Counted from the first letter of the stretch, positions 1 to 7,019 are shown. The stretch is 16,446 nt of DNA from an uncultured Burkholderiales bacterium (GCA_937872165.1 CALMOR010000035.1:9354-25799); one strand, 5' to 3'. Numbers and translations: made by a program. Notes: generated from the letters alone by a model not told the origin.

Positions 1-73
1 GTGGGTCTTGCGCTCGCTGCATCCAAGCCCTGCAAGTGAAGGGGGCAACAACAGCCCATCGAGGGAGGCCGTG

Positions 74-1102
74 ATGAGAAGACTGATCTGCGCGCTATGG
101 CTGATGTCGCTGCTGGCACCCGCAACGGCGTCGGCGCAGGCGCTGCCGCCGGAATTGCCGGCGTTCGTGCGCAGCGCGCTGTCGGTGTCGCAGATCGGCG
201 AACTCGGCGCGGAAGCGGACGAGTCGAAGACCACCGGCATCGTGACCTCGGTCGTGAACGGCCGCATCAACACGGCGCTGACCGTGCACGATCAGGAGCG
301 CGATCCGGGCCACTTCATCGACCTCGACGACAACGGCGTCGTCATCGGTGGCGTCGTGCCGGTCACCAGCCTGCCCGCGACTCGGCAGGCCTTCGACACG
401 GCGCAACGCACGGCGACCAGTCCGTCGGGCCAGACCCAATACGGGGGATACCTGCCGTACGCGATCGTCGACGGCTTCCAGCAGGTCCGGAAGGACTTCG
501 GCATCTATCGCGCGATGGTGGTCGGCCTGTCGACCGCCCAGAACGACGGCGACCGGGCGTACTTCCGTTTCCAGCTCGCGCTGCGACAACAGCTCATCGT
601 CCGCGACATCGGTTACTGGAGTCACTTCGTGGCGGACGCGAGCCAGCCGATGCACGTCTCGGTCCACTTCAACGGATGGGGCAACTACCCGAACCCGAAC
701 GGCTACACGACGGCCGGAATCCACGCGCCGTTCGAAGGCACGTTCGTGCGCGACTTCGTCAGTCCGGCGAGCGTGTCGGCGGCAATGCGTCCCTACACCG
801 ATCGCGGCACGACGACGATCGAGGCGCGCGTGCCGCTCTATCTCGCCGAGACGCTGACCCAGCTGGTGCCGGTCTACCAGGCGGCCAAGGACTCGAACGA
901 CGACAACTATGCGTCGGCGCAACCGGCCGAAGTCGCCATCGCCACGAAGCAACTCGCGGCCGGCGCGTCGGAACTGCGCGACGAGATCGTGGACGCCTGG
1001 CGGCAGAGCACGCAGATCACGATCGGGTTCCCGTTGGTCCGCGTCAGCGACATCGAAGCGGGCATCGTGACCGTCACCCCGTTGACGTTCGGCGCCGACT
1101 GA
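74..1102 (+). CDS. Secreted zinc-dependent phospholipase C / S1-P1 nuclease superfamily protein
   Basis: The 342-residue product starts with a clear signal peptide (MRRLICALWLMSLLAPATAS, probable cleavage after AQA at about residue 23), so it should be periplasmic or secreted. The ATG at 74 is chosen because GAGGGAGG (61-68) lies at ribosome-binding distance. An in-frame TTG at 8 has no such site. The centre carries HFVADASQPMH (H184, D188, H194) followed by HAPFE (H217, E221). This HxxxD-x5-H...HxxxE pattern matches the zinc ligands of Bacillus-type phospholipase C and S1/P1 nucleases. H72 and H80-D83 (PGHFIDLD) may supply further ligands. The mature N-terminus has no tryptophan, which is a zinc ligand in classical members, so activity is uncertain. 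The substrate could be phospholipid phosphate esters or nucleic acid; the sequence does not decide. The gene stands alone on its strand and converges on moaA. Confidence 0.65.
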   Translation: MRRLICALWLMSLLAPATASAQALPPELPAFVRSALSVSQIGELGAEADESKTTGIVTSVVNGRINTALTVHDQERDPGHFIDLDDNGVVIGGVVPVTSLPATRQAFDTAQRTATSPSGQTQYGGYLPYAIVDGFQQVRKDFGIYRAMVVGLSTAQNDGDRAYFRFQLALRQQLIVRDIGYWSHFVADASQPMHVSVHFNGWGNYPNPNGYTTAGIHAPFEGTFVRDFVSPASVSAAMRPYTDRGTTTIEARVPLYLAETLTQLVPVYQAAKDSNDDNYASAQPAEVAIATKQLAAGASELRDEIVDAWRQSTQITIGFPLVRVSDIEAGIVTVTPLTFGAD

Positions 1103-1175
1103 GGGGGGATCGCGGATCGGCAGGCCGCGACGACACGGCGACTTCGTGGCAGCGTGCCGCGCCGGCGGTGTGGTG

Positions 1176-1188
1176 GTTGCGTCGCAAC
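1176..1188. other. Short inverted repeat between convergent genes
   Basis: GTTGCG and CGCAAC flank a single T in the 99-bp gap between the secreted hydrolase gene and the end of moaA. It could form a 5-bp hairpin with a 3-base loop in either transcript. No T-run follows on either strand, so it does not qualify as an intrinsic terminator. The rest of the gap shows nothing recognisable. Confidence 0.25.
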
Positions 1189-1201
1189 GACCTGCGGACG
1201 T

Positions 1202-2335
1202 TCACCCGCCGATATACGACATCTCGACTCGACGGTCGACGGCGACGCGTCGGACACCTCGTAGTTCCGAATAGCGGTCGCTGCGCAGGGACCAGACCCC
1301 GGCGATGGCGGTGGCGAGCTGCCGCTCCGACGCTCCCGCCCGAAGCAGCGAGCGAAGGTCGGTCCCGTGGTTGCCGAACAGGCAGGTGTAGAGACTGCCT
1401 TCGGGGGACAACCGGGCACGCGAGCACGATCCGCAGAAAGCCTGCGTCACGCTCGAGATCACGCCGACTTCGCCGTGGCCGTCGGTGTAGCGCCAGCGCT
1501 CGGCCACTTCGCCTGCGTAGTTCGCCGACAACGGTTCGACAGGATGAAGGGCGTTCAGCCGCCTGACGACCTCGGCGCTCGGGACCACCTCGTCGAGCTT
1601 CCATCGGTTCGACGCGCCGACGTCCATGTATTCGATGAAACGCAGGATGTGCCCGGACCCGCGGAATCGTTCGGCCATCGGCTCGATCTGATCGTCGTTC
1701 ACACCGCGCTTGACGACCATGTTGATCTTGATCGGGCCGAGGCCCGCGTCGGCGGCCGCATCGATGCCGTCGAGCACGTCGGCGACCGGGAAGTCGACGT
1801 CGTTCATCGCCCGGAAGCGCCGGTCGTCGAGCGCGTCGAGGCTGACCGTGACGCGCTCGAGCCCTGCCGCTTTCAGAGCCTTCGCCTTCAGCCGGAGCAG
1901 GGAGCCGTTGGTGGTCAGCGTGAGGTCGGGCTTGCGACCCGACGCGCTCGCCGGGCCCGGCGGCAACTCGATCCCCGCGAGCATCGCGACCAGCCGTTCG
2001 AGGTCCTTCCGCAGCAGCGGCTCGCCGCCCGTCAACCGGATCTTCACGACGCCGTGCGCGACGAAGGCCCGCGTCACGCGGGCGATCTCCTCGAAAGTCA
2101 GCAGGTTCCTGTGCGGGACGTACGGATGGTCGCGATCGAAGACGTCCTTCGGCATGCAATAGGTACAGCGGAAATTGCAGCGATCGGTGACCGAGATCCG
2201 CAGGTCGTGCAGCGGGCGATCGAGCACGTCGCGCAGACGACCGTCCGGCGTCGCGAGCGACGCCTCTTCGGCGAGGACGACGTGGTCGCGGCGGTCGATG
2301 ATCGGAATGATCGGATGCGGCATGAAGGTGGTCAT
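1202..2335 (-). CDS. moaA: GTP 3',8-cyclase MoaA (molybdenum cofactor biosynthesis)
   Basis: This is a radical-SAM enzyme that converts GTP to 3',8-cyclo-7,8-dihydro-GTP, the first step of molybdopterin synthesis, in the cytoplasm. In the 377-residue product the SAM cluster motif CNFRCTYC gives C53, C57 and C60. TGGEP (103-107) follows. The C-terminal cluster CGSC...C gives C301, C304 and C318, as expected for the second [4Fe-4S] site that binds GTP. The protein ends in the Gly-Gly tail typical of MoaA. The ATG at 2335 is chosen because its ATGA overlaps the stop of the upstream oxygenase gene, which suggests translational coupling; an ATG four codons later is possible. The N-terminal extension before the radical-SAM core is about 40 residues longer than in E. 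coli MoaA. No other mo- genes are in the window. Confidence 0.96.
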   Translation of the reverse strand: MTTFMPHPIIPIIDRRDHVVLAEEASLATPDGRLRDVLDRPLHDLRISVTDRCNFRCTYCMPKDVFDRDHPYVPHRNLLTFEEIARVTRAFVAHGVVKIRLTGGEPLLRKDLERLVAMLAGIELPPGPASASGRKPDLTLTTNGSLLRLKAKALKAAGLERVTVSLDALDDRRFRAMNDVDFPVADVLDGIDAAADAGLGPIKINMVVKRGVNDDQIEPMAERFRGSGHILRFIEYMDVGASNRWKLDEVVPSAEVVRRLNALHPVEPLSANYAGEVAERWRYTDGHGEVGVISSVTQAFCGSCSRARLSPEGSLYTCLFGNHGTDLRSLLRAGASERQLATAIAGVWSLRSDRYSELRGVRRVAVDRRVEMSYIGG

Positions 2336-3198
2336 AGGTACGGACTCTCGCGCATCCAGCGCGTCGCGATCCATTTCTCGCCGGCGACGACCGGAGTGCC
2401 GCCGTGCAGCGTGCGGCTGGCGGGAGTGGCACGGTCGTATGCGAAGAAGACCGCGTGCCCCTGGATCGGCGCCACCTCGAGCCCGATGTCCGGGAAGACG
2501 GTGGCGCCGCCGAGGGCCGGCGTATTGAGATAGGCGATCAGCGTGGCGACGCGCTGTCCGCCGTGCTTGAGCAGCGCCGCCGTCCCCGCGTCCTCCGGCG
2601 AGAAGTAGTCGTAGTGCGGCTGGTACTCGGCACCGACGCCGTAATGAAGGATCTGCAGCGGTTCCCCGTGCGCCAGCGGCCAGCGCGTCGCATGCGAGAT
2701 GCGTCGGTTGATGGTCTCGAGGAGAGGGGACGCGTCGTGGAAGAAGTAGGTGCCTTCGCTGGTGCGGGCCTCGTTGAGTTCCGTGCCGCCGCTTTCGCGA
2801 TCGACGGTCTCCGAGCGCTCGAGCTTCGGCCGCGACGCTTCGATCAGTTCCTCGCACTCGTCCTTCGACAGCAGATTGCCGAAGACGACGATGCGTGGAT
2901 GGTGGATGTTGACGAGGACATCGACGACGTGATCGTCGACGACGATCGAACTGGCGCCCGACGACAGCGGCGCCTGCAGCGGCTCCGGAACCTCGACGGT
3001 GCGCTCGTCGTCGCCAGGATCGACGACGACGGCTTCGCCCGATTGCCGCTTGCCCGACGCCTCGGCGAGCACCGACTCGGCGAATGCGCGGGCGTGGCCG
3101 ACCGTGACCATCGCCTCGATCATCTCGGCCGGGATGCATCCCCGGCCGAGTTGTTCGTCGACCCACCCGAGCAGTTGCGGTGTCGCCTTGATCGCCAT
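2332..3198 (-). CDS. 2-oxoglutarate/Fe(II)-dependent oxygenase, prolyl 4-hydroxylase type
   Basis: The 288-residue protein has a C-terminal P4Hc-type double-stranded beta-helix domain from about residue 100 onward. The iron-binding triad is visible as QPHYDYF (H195, D197) and RTLHGG (H265). K275 in GEKW is placed to bind the 2-oxoglutarate carboxylate. The motif GGATVFPDIGLEV lies between them, as in prolyl hydroxylases. It should therefore hydroxylate a prolyl or similar side chain using O2 and 2-oxoglutarate. The first 100 residues form a separate region that I cannot assign. The substrate is unknown; in other bacteria related enzymes act on proteins such as elongation factors, but nothing here identifies the target. 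The gene lies 41 bp after rne and overlaps moaA by ATGA, so it is probably co-transcribed with both. The ATG at 3198 is preceded by only a weak AGAG ribosome-binding site. Confidence 0.85.
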   Translation of the reverse strand: MAIKATPQLLGWVDEQLGRGCIPAEMIEAMVTVGHARAFAESVLAEASGKRQSGEAVVVDPGDDERTVEVPEPLQAPLSSGASSIVVDDHVVDVLVNIHHPRIVVFGNLLSKDECEELIEASRPKLERSETVDRESGGTELNEARTSEGTYFFHDASPLLETINRRISHATRWPLAHGEPLQILHYGVGAEYQPHYDYFSPEDAGTAALLKHGGQRVATLIAYLNTPALGGATVFPDIGLEVAPIQGHAVFFAYDRATPASRTLHGGTPVVAGEKWIATRWMRESPYL

Positions 3199-3216
3199 CG
3201 CTCTCGTCAGCTCTCG

Positions 3217-3235
3217 ACGGACCGGGCCGGTCCGT
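3217..3235 (-). other. Intercistronic palindrome just after rne
   Basis: ACGGACCGG and CCGGTCCGT flank one central base, 4 nt beyond the rne stop codon and 18 nt before the oxygenase start. In RNA this would be a 7-bp stem with a 5-base loop. No U-run follows on the rne strand, so it is not a standard intrinsic terminator. It may protect or cap the rne mRNA 3' end, or partially attenuate readthrough into the oxygenase-moaA pair. Confidence 0.5.
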
Positions 3236-3239
3236 ACGC

Positions 3240-6200
3240 TCAGTGCTTGCGGGTCTCGACCTGCGCAAGCGGTTCCTGCGGCGGCGGGGCCGTTCGCTTC
3301 CGCTCTCGCGCGGGCCGCGGCGGCGGAGCGACCTGCGCCGCTTCGGCGCGCGTGGACTCGAGCCTGCGCGCATCGGTATTGACCATCTGTAGGCCAACGT
3401 TCGAAAGCATCCCGTCGAGGTCGGCCGCCCGGATCGGAGCAGGCGCGGACGTCGGTGCGGCCATCGCCTTCGCGATCAGCGACTCACGAGCTTCCGCGGC
3501 CTCGACCGGTGCGGGCGTCGGGAGCGTCGCCGGCGTCGCCGGTGTCGCCGGTGTCGCGACGACCGGCTTCTCGGCCGCTGGCTCGACGGGTTCGGGTTCG
3601 GGTTCGGGCTCGGCGGGCAGTGCTTCCATCGCGACGGCGGCTTCGGTCTCGCCGACGATCGGTGCCACGGTCGACTCCACCGCGGCCGTTTCGGCCACCA
3701 CCGGCAAGGCCGCTGTCGACGGCTCGACGACGGCGACGCTCTCGGCCGCGATCGCCTCCATCACCACCGGCGTGTCGACCTCCCGGAGCGCTTCCGGTTC
3801 CGGCGTCGCACCCGTCGCAGGCTCTGCGATCGTCAGAGCCTGCGCCGGCGCCGCGGCCGTCTCCTGCGACGCGCGGTCCGCGAACTCGTCGGCCGCGATC
3901 GCGCTCTCCGATTCCGTCGAGGCGGTGTCGCCTTCGCCGGTGCGTTCCCGCCGGTTGCGACCACGACCACCACGCCGACGACGGCGTCCGGTGCCGTTCG
4001 CAGCGGTCGCGCCGTCGCCGTCGACGCCGCTCGCGTCGCCAGCCGCCTCGCCGCTCTCGATGCCGTCGGCCTCGACCCCCTGGACGCCGATGCCCTCGAT
4101 GGCGAGGTCGGTCGGGAACGCGGTCGTCGCCGGACCGGCGCCCCCTTGAACGCCGACATCGCCGACATCGCCGGACGCGACGAGCGCCTCGTCGACCGGC
4201 TGATCGACTGCTACCGGACGCGGCTCCCCGCGCGGTCGACGGGGACGGTCGCCACGCTCGGGACGATCCCCGCGCTCTGCGCGTTCGCGAGGCGCGGCTT
4301 CTCCCGGCGTACCGTCGGGCCCTTCGCTCGGTGCGGCCCGCGAACGACGACGACCCTCGGCCTGGCCTTCGCCACGAGCTTCGGCGCTGCGACCTTCGCC
4401 GCGCGGCGCTCGCGCCTCTCGGGGCGCTCGCGGCTCGCGTGCTTCCTCGGCTTGCGCATTGCGTTCGCCTTCGGGGCGCTCGGTGCGAGGACGTTCCGAA
4501 CGCTCGCCACGACCGGTGCGACCGCCTCGGGCACCGCGCGAGCCGTCACCGCGACCGGCGCCGCTGCGCTTCGGCGCCACGACGTCGGCCGGTTGCGCGA
4601 CGATCGGCTCCGGTGCCGGCGCCGGTGCGACGACGATCGGCGCCGAGGGACCCTTGAACCAGTCGGCGATGCGATCGAAGAAGCTCTTCGCGGGCGGAAC
4701 GACGATCGGTGCCGCGACCGCGACGGCCACCGGTGCAGGAGTCGGGGCCGGCGCGACCGGACGCTCGACGATCGGAGCGGGCTGTTCGGGCGTGATGCCG
4801 CGGACGACCGCCTCCTGCCGCGGCTTCGCGTTCGGATCGACCAGCTTGCGCTGATAGGCGTCCGGCTCGCTCGGCGCCTCGACCATGTCGTAGCTGGCCT
4901 TGGTCGTCTCGAGACGGGGATCGTCGTGCTTGAGGCGCTCGAGCGTGTAATGCGGCGTGTCGAGGTTCTTGTTCGGGATCAGGACGACGTTGACCTTGAG
5001 ACGGGCCTCGATGGTCGCGATGTCGCCGCGCTTCTCGTTCAGCAGGAAGGTCGCCACCTCGACCGGCACCTGCGTATGCACCGCGGCCGTGTTCTCCTTC
5101 ATCGCCTCTTCCTGGATGATGCGCAGGACATGGAGCGCGGACGATTCGGTGTCGCGAATGTGGCCCGTCCCGTTGCAGCGCGGGCAGACGACGTGGCTGC
5201 CTTCGGACAGGCTGGGACGCAGGCGCTGGCGCGAGAGCTCCATCAAGCCGAACCGGCTGATCTTGCCGGTCTGGACGCGGGCACGGTCGTAGCGCAGGCC
5301 GTCCTTGAGACGCTGCTCGACGTCCTTCTGGTTGCGCGCCGACTCCATGTCGATGAAGTCGATGACGATCAGGCCGCCGAGGTCGCGGAGCCGCATCTGG
5401 CGAGCGGCTTCGTCCGCCGCTTCGAGATTGGTCCGCGTCGCCGTCTCCTCGATGTCGCCGCCGCGGGTCGCCCGGGCCGAGTTGACGTCGATCGAGACGA
5501 GCGCCTCGGTATGGTCGATGACGATCGCGCCGCCGGACGGCAGCGGCACGGTACGCGAGTGCGCCGTCTCGATCTGATGCTCGATCTGGAAACGCGAGAA
5601 GAGCGGCACGTCGTCGCGATAGCGCTTCACGCGAGCGACCATGTCGGGCATCACATGGGCCATGAACTGGCGCGCCTGCTCGTAGACGTCGTCGGTGTCG
5701 ATCAACAGTTCGCCGATGTCCGGCTGGAAGTAGTCGCGGATCGCGCGGATGACGAGGCTCGACTCCTGATAGATCAGGAAGGCGCCGTTCTGCGAATTGC
5801 CCGCCCCTTCGATCGCGCGCCACAGCTGCATCAGGTAGTTCAGGTCCCATTGCAGCTCCGGCGCGCTGCGCCCGATGCCGGCCGTGCGGGCGATGATGCT
5901 CATCCCCTGCGGGACCTCGAGCTGGTCCATCGTGTCGCGCAATTCCTGCCGGTCCTCGCCTTCGACGCGGCGCGAAACGCCGCCGCCCCGGGGGTTGTTC
6001 GGCATCAGCACCAGGTAACGGCCGGCCAGCGAGATGAAGGTGGTGAGGGCCGCGCGCTTGTTGCCGCGTTCCTCCTTCTCGACCTGGACGAACAGCTCCA
6101 TGCCGTCCTTGCAGGCGTCCTTGACCGTGGCGGTCTTGGGGTCCGCGCCTTCGCGGAAATAGGAACGGGAGATTTCCTTGAAGGGCAGGAAGCCGTGGCG

Positions 6201-6389
6201 GTCTTCGCCGTAGGAGACGAAGCAGGCTTCGAGGCTCGGCTCGACGCGGGTGATGACACCCTTGTAGATGTTGGACTTGCGCTGCTCACGGCCAGCGGCT
6301 TCGATGTCGAGGTCGATCAGCTTCTGACCTTCGACGATGGCGACGCGCAGCTCTTCGGCGTGCGTCGCATTGAACAACATGCGTTTCAT
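3240..6389 (-). CDS. rne: Ribonuclease E (degradosome endoribonuclease and scaffold)
   Basis: RNase E makes the main endonucleolytic cuts in mRNA decay and in rRNA and tRNA maturation. The 1049-residue product starts MKRMLFNATH. The ATG at 6389 is preceded by GAGGAG (6395-6400). The catalytic half (about 1-500) contains an S1 domain (about 36-118), the DNase I-like site with D301 (SIDVNS) and D344 (VIDFIDM), and the zinc-link cysteines C402 and C405 (CPRC). These correspond to E. coli D303, D346, C404 and C407 with a constant offset. The second half is low-complexity: a possible amphipathic membrane helix (FFDRIADWFKG, 570-580), an Arg/Gly/Glu-rich RNA-binding region (about 607-725), a basic patch GRRRRRGGRGRNRR (801-814), Pro/Ala/Glu-rich linkers, and a conserved-looking end (LDGMLSNVGLQMVNTD, 991-1006; QVETR near the terminus). 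It is divergent from rluC and heads the rne-oxygenase-moaA block. Confidence 0.98.
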   Translation of the reverse strand: MKRMLFNATHAEELRVAIVEGQKLIDLDIEAAGREQRKSNIYKGVITRVEPSLEACFVSYGEDRHGFLPFKEISRSYFREGADPKTATVKDACKDGMELFVQVEKEERGNKRAALTTFISLAGRYLVLMPNNPRGGGVSRRVEGEDRQELRDTMDQLEVPQGMSIIARTAGIGRSAPELQWDLNYLMQLWRAIEGAGNSQNGAFLIYQESSLVIRAIRDYFQPDIGELLIDTDDVYEQARQFMAHVMPDMVARVKRYRDDVPLFSRFQIEHQIETAHSRTVPLPSGGAIVIDHTEALVSIDVNSARATRGGDIEETATRTNLEAADEAARQMRLRDLGGLIVIDFIDMESARNQKDVEQRLKDGLRYDRARVQTGKISRFGLMELSRQRLRPSLSEGSHVVCPRCNGTGHIRDTESSALHVLRIIQEEAMKENTAAVHTQVPVEVATFLLNEKRGDIATIEARLKVNVVLIPNKNLDTPHYTLERLKHDDPRLETTKASYDMVEAPSEPDAYQRKLVDPNAKPRQEAVVRGITPEQPAPIVERPVAPAPTPAPVAVAVAAPIVVPPAKSFFDRIADWFKGPSAPIVVAPAPAPEPIVAQPADVVAPKRSGAGRGDGSRGARGGRTGRGERSERPRTERPEGERNAQAEEAREPRAPREARAPRGEGRSAEARGEGQAEGRRRSRAAPSEGPDGTPGEAAPRERAERGDRPERGDRPRRPRGEPRPVAVDQPVDEALVASGDVGDVGVQGGAGPATTAFPTDLAIEGIGVQGVEADGIESGEAAGDASGVDGDGATAANGTGRRRRRGGRGRNRRERTGEGDTASTESESAIAADEFADRASQETAAAPAQALTIAEPATGATPEPEALREVDTPVVMEAIAAESVAVVEPSTAALPVVAETAAVESTVAPIVGETEAAVAMEALPAEPEPEPEPVEPAAEKPVVATPATPATPATLPTPAPVEAAEARESLIAKAMAAPTSAPAPIRAADLDGMLSNVGLQMVNTDARRLESTRAEAAQVAPPPRPARERKRTAPPPQEPLAQVETRKH
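3526..3557. repeat. 9-bp tandem repeat inside rne
   Basis: GTCGCCGGY is repeated three times plus a partial copy (3526-3534, 3535-3543, 3544-3552, then GTCGC). It encodes the Ala-Thr-Pro triplets at about residues 946-955 of the disordered RNase E tail. Such a perfect in-frame microsatellite could change copy number without breaking the frame. Confidence 0.75.
3588..3613. repeat. 6-bp tandem repeat inside rne
   Basis: GGTTCG is repeated about four times with one variant unit. It encodes the alternating Pro-Glu run at about residues 927-936 of RNase E. It sits in the non-catalytic tail and keeps the reading frame. Confidence 0.75.
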
Positions 6390-6479
6390 AATGGCTCCTC
6401 GCGCGGATGCGGGCACCCGGCAGCGGACAACTGCTTCGAAAGCGCGAGGAAAGACGGAAGCGGCAGGGAACGACCGTGG

Positions 6480-6525
6480 GACACGAGGACAGCGCTGCGG
6501 CTTCCGCAGCGAGCCACCTCGTGTC
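6480..6525 (-). promoter_or_regulatory. Two-tier stem-loop in the rne leader
   Basis: The outer arms GACACGAGG (6480-6488) and CCTCGTGTC (6517-6525) form a perfect 9-bp stem. Inside, CGCTGCGG (6493-6500) and CCGCAGCG (6504-6511) form a perfect 8-bp stem closed by a three-base loop (AAG on the rne strand). A 4 x 5 internal loop separates the two stems. It ends 90 nt before the rne start codon. There is no U-run, so it is not a terminator. Confidence 0.7.
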
Positions 6526-6541
6526 TAGGCCACTGGTCCGA

Positions 6542-6607
6542 TGCGCAGGAGCCGGTTCATCGTCACGACGACGGTCACGCGGGCCACACCGTTCGCCGGC
6601 CTGCGCA
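6542..6607 (-). promoter_or_regulatory. Long bulged stem-loop in the rne leader
   Basis: TGCGCAG (6542-6548) pairs with CTGCGCA (6601-6607). After a two-base bulge, GCCGG (6551-6555) pairs with CCGGC (6596-6600). Within the loop ACGGT (6571-6575) can pair with ACCGT (6588-6592). Together this gives 12 bp in the main stem plus a 5-bp apical stem. It lies 16 nt upstream of the two-tier stem-loop in the rne transcript. Confidence 0.6.
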
Positions 6608-6686
6608 GAGGCGCGAGGCGAGAGGCGAAAGGGGAGCCGACATGAACATGCAGGGGACTCGGACGGGACAGCAACGCATTCGGGCC

Positions 6687-6708
6687 GAGCGTCGAACCAT
6701 CGACGCTC
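6687..6708 (-). promoter_or_regulatory. Perfect 9-bp tetraloop hairpin in the rne leader
   Basis: GAGCGTCGA (6687-6695) and TCGACGCTC (6700-6708) are exact reverse complements around a 4-base loop (TGGT on the rne strand). A DNA palindrome this tight could also be a protein operator, but its position in the predicted leader favours an RNA hairpin. No T-run follows on either strand. Confidence 0.6.
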
Positions 6709-6787
6709 CACGGATTCTTGTACGACCGCTCAATCTTTCCGCATCCATCGGGCGCTGTGCCGGAACGCGCTGGGGCGCCTTCCCTGC

Positions 6788-6841
6788 ATGCCGCACGATG
6801 GTCGCGCGCGTGCCCGTCACGGTGGGCATCACGACCGGCAT
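6788..6841 (-). promoter_or_regulatory. Nested three-stem inverted repeat in the rne leader
   Basis: Three 5-bp arms nest in order: ATGCC (6788-6792) with GGCAT (6837-6841), GGTCG (6800-6804) with CGACC (6832-6836), and TGCCC (6811-6815) with GGGCA (6824-6828). Unpaired bases lie mostly on one side. Each stem alone is short for GC-rich DNA, so this is weaker than the downstream stem-loops. Confidence 0.4.
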
Positions 6842-6855
6842 GTAAACTCGCCGTC

Positions 6856-6892
6856 GACGCGCTCGCCGTGGTCTTGCGAAGGCGAGCGTGTC
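6856..6892 (-). promoter_or_regulatory. Stem-loop near the 5' end of the rne leader
   Basis: CGCTCGCC (6860-6867) and GGCGAGCG (6881-6888) form a perfect 8-bp stem with a 13-base loop. GACG and TGTC at the outer edges add three more pairs. It would lie about 120-160 nt from the predicted rne transcription start. Confidence 0.5.
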
Positions 6893-7019
6893 ATCGGCCG
6901 GTTCACGTGCATCAGTGTCGTCGGGCGCCGTTTCCGGATCGGTGAACCTGCCACCTTGCATCCACGCCGCCGCGCCAGTTCGAGATCCGCGCGGCCTGCC
7001 GGCCCTGACAACGCGGCAA

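Larger units (their letters stand above)
6390..7013 (-). promoter_or_regulatory. Predicted long structured 5' leader of rne
   Basis: If transcription starts just downstream of the -10 box at 7020-7025, the rne mRNA would have a leader of about 620 nt. The stretch has no convincing gene on either strand. It holds several inverted repeats (6480-6525, 6542-6607, 6687-6708, 6788-6841, 6856-6892), listed separately. In E. coli rne has a long 5' UTR whose hairpins are recognised by RNase E for feedback control; this layout is comparable. The start point and function are inferred. The last 90 nt before the ATG look unstructured by eye and include pyrimidine-rich segments and the GAGGAG ribosome-binding site. 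Confidence 0.55.

Noticed and set aside
1..73. End of an upstream gene at the left edge
   Set aside because: Short open stretches in frames 1 and 3 end at about 39 and 74, but too few residues are visible to recognise anything.
95..952. Minus-strand open frame opposite the secreted hydrolase gene
   Set aside because: The plus-strand protein has a signal peptide, ribosome-binding site and zinc motif; the antisense product is Arg/Val/Asp low-complexity.
1202..3397. moaA frame extending upstream to give a 731-residue fusion protein
   Set aside because: The upstream part is simply open in the oxygenase and rne region, has no domain, and the MoaA start at 2335 overlaps the oxygenase stop as expected.
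6687..6708. Intrinsic terminator or attenuator at the 9-bp hairpin
   Set aside because: Neither strand has a U-run after the stem, so simple intrinsic termination is not supported.
4146..6845. Open frame of about 900 codons on the plus strand opposite rne
   Set aside because: It is antisense to an unambiguous RNase E gene, its translation is Arg/Asp/Val-rich with no domain, and long antisense frames are expected at this GC content.
6575..6961. Small minus-strand open frame in the rne-rluC intergenic region
   Set aside because: No ribosome-binding site, Arg-rich composition and coincidence with the inverted repeats make a coding role unlikely.
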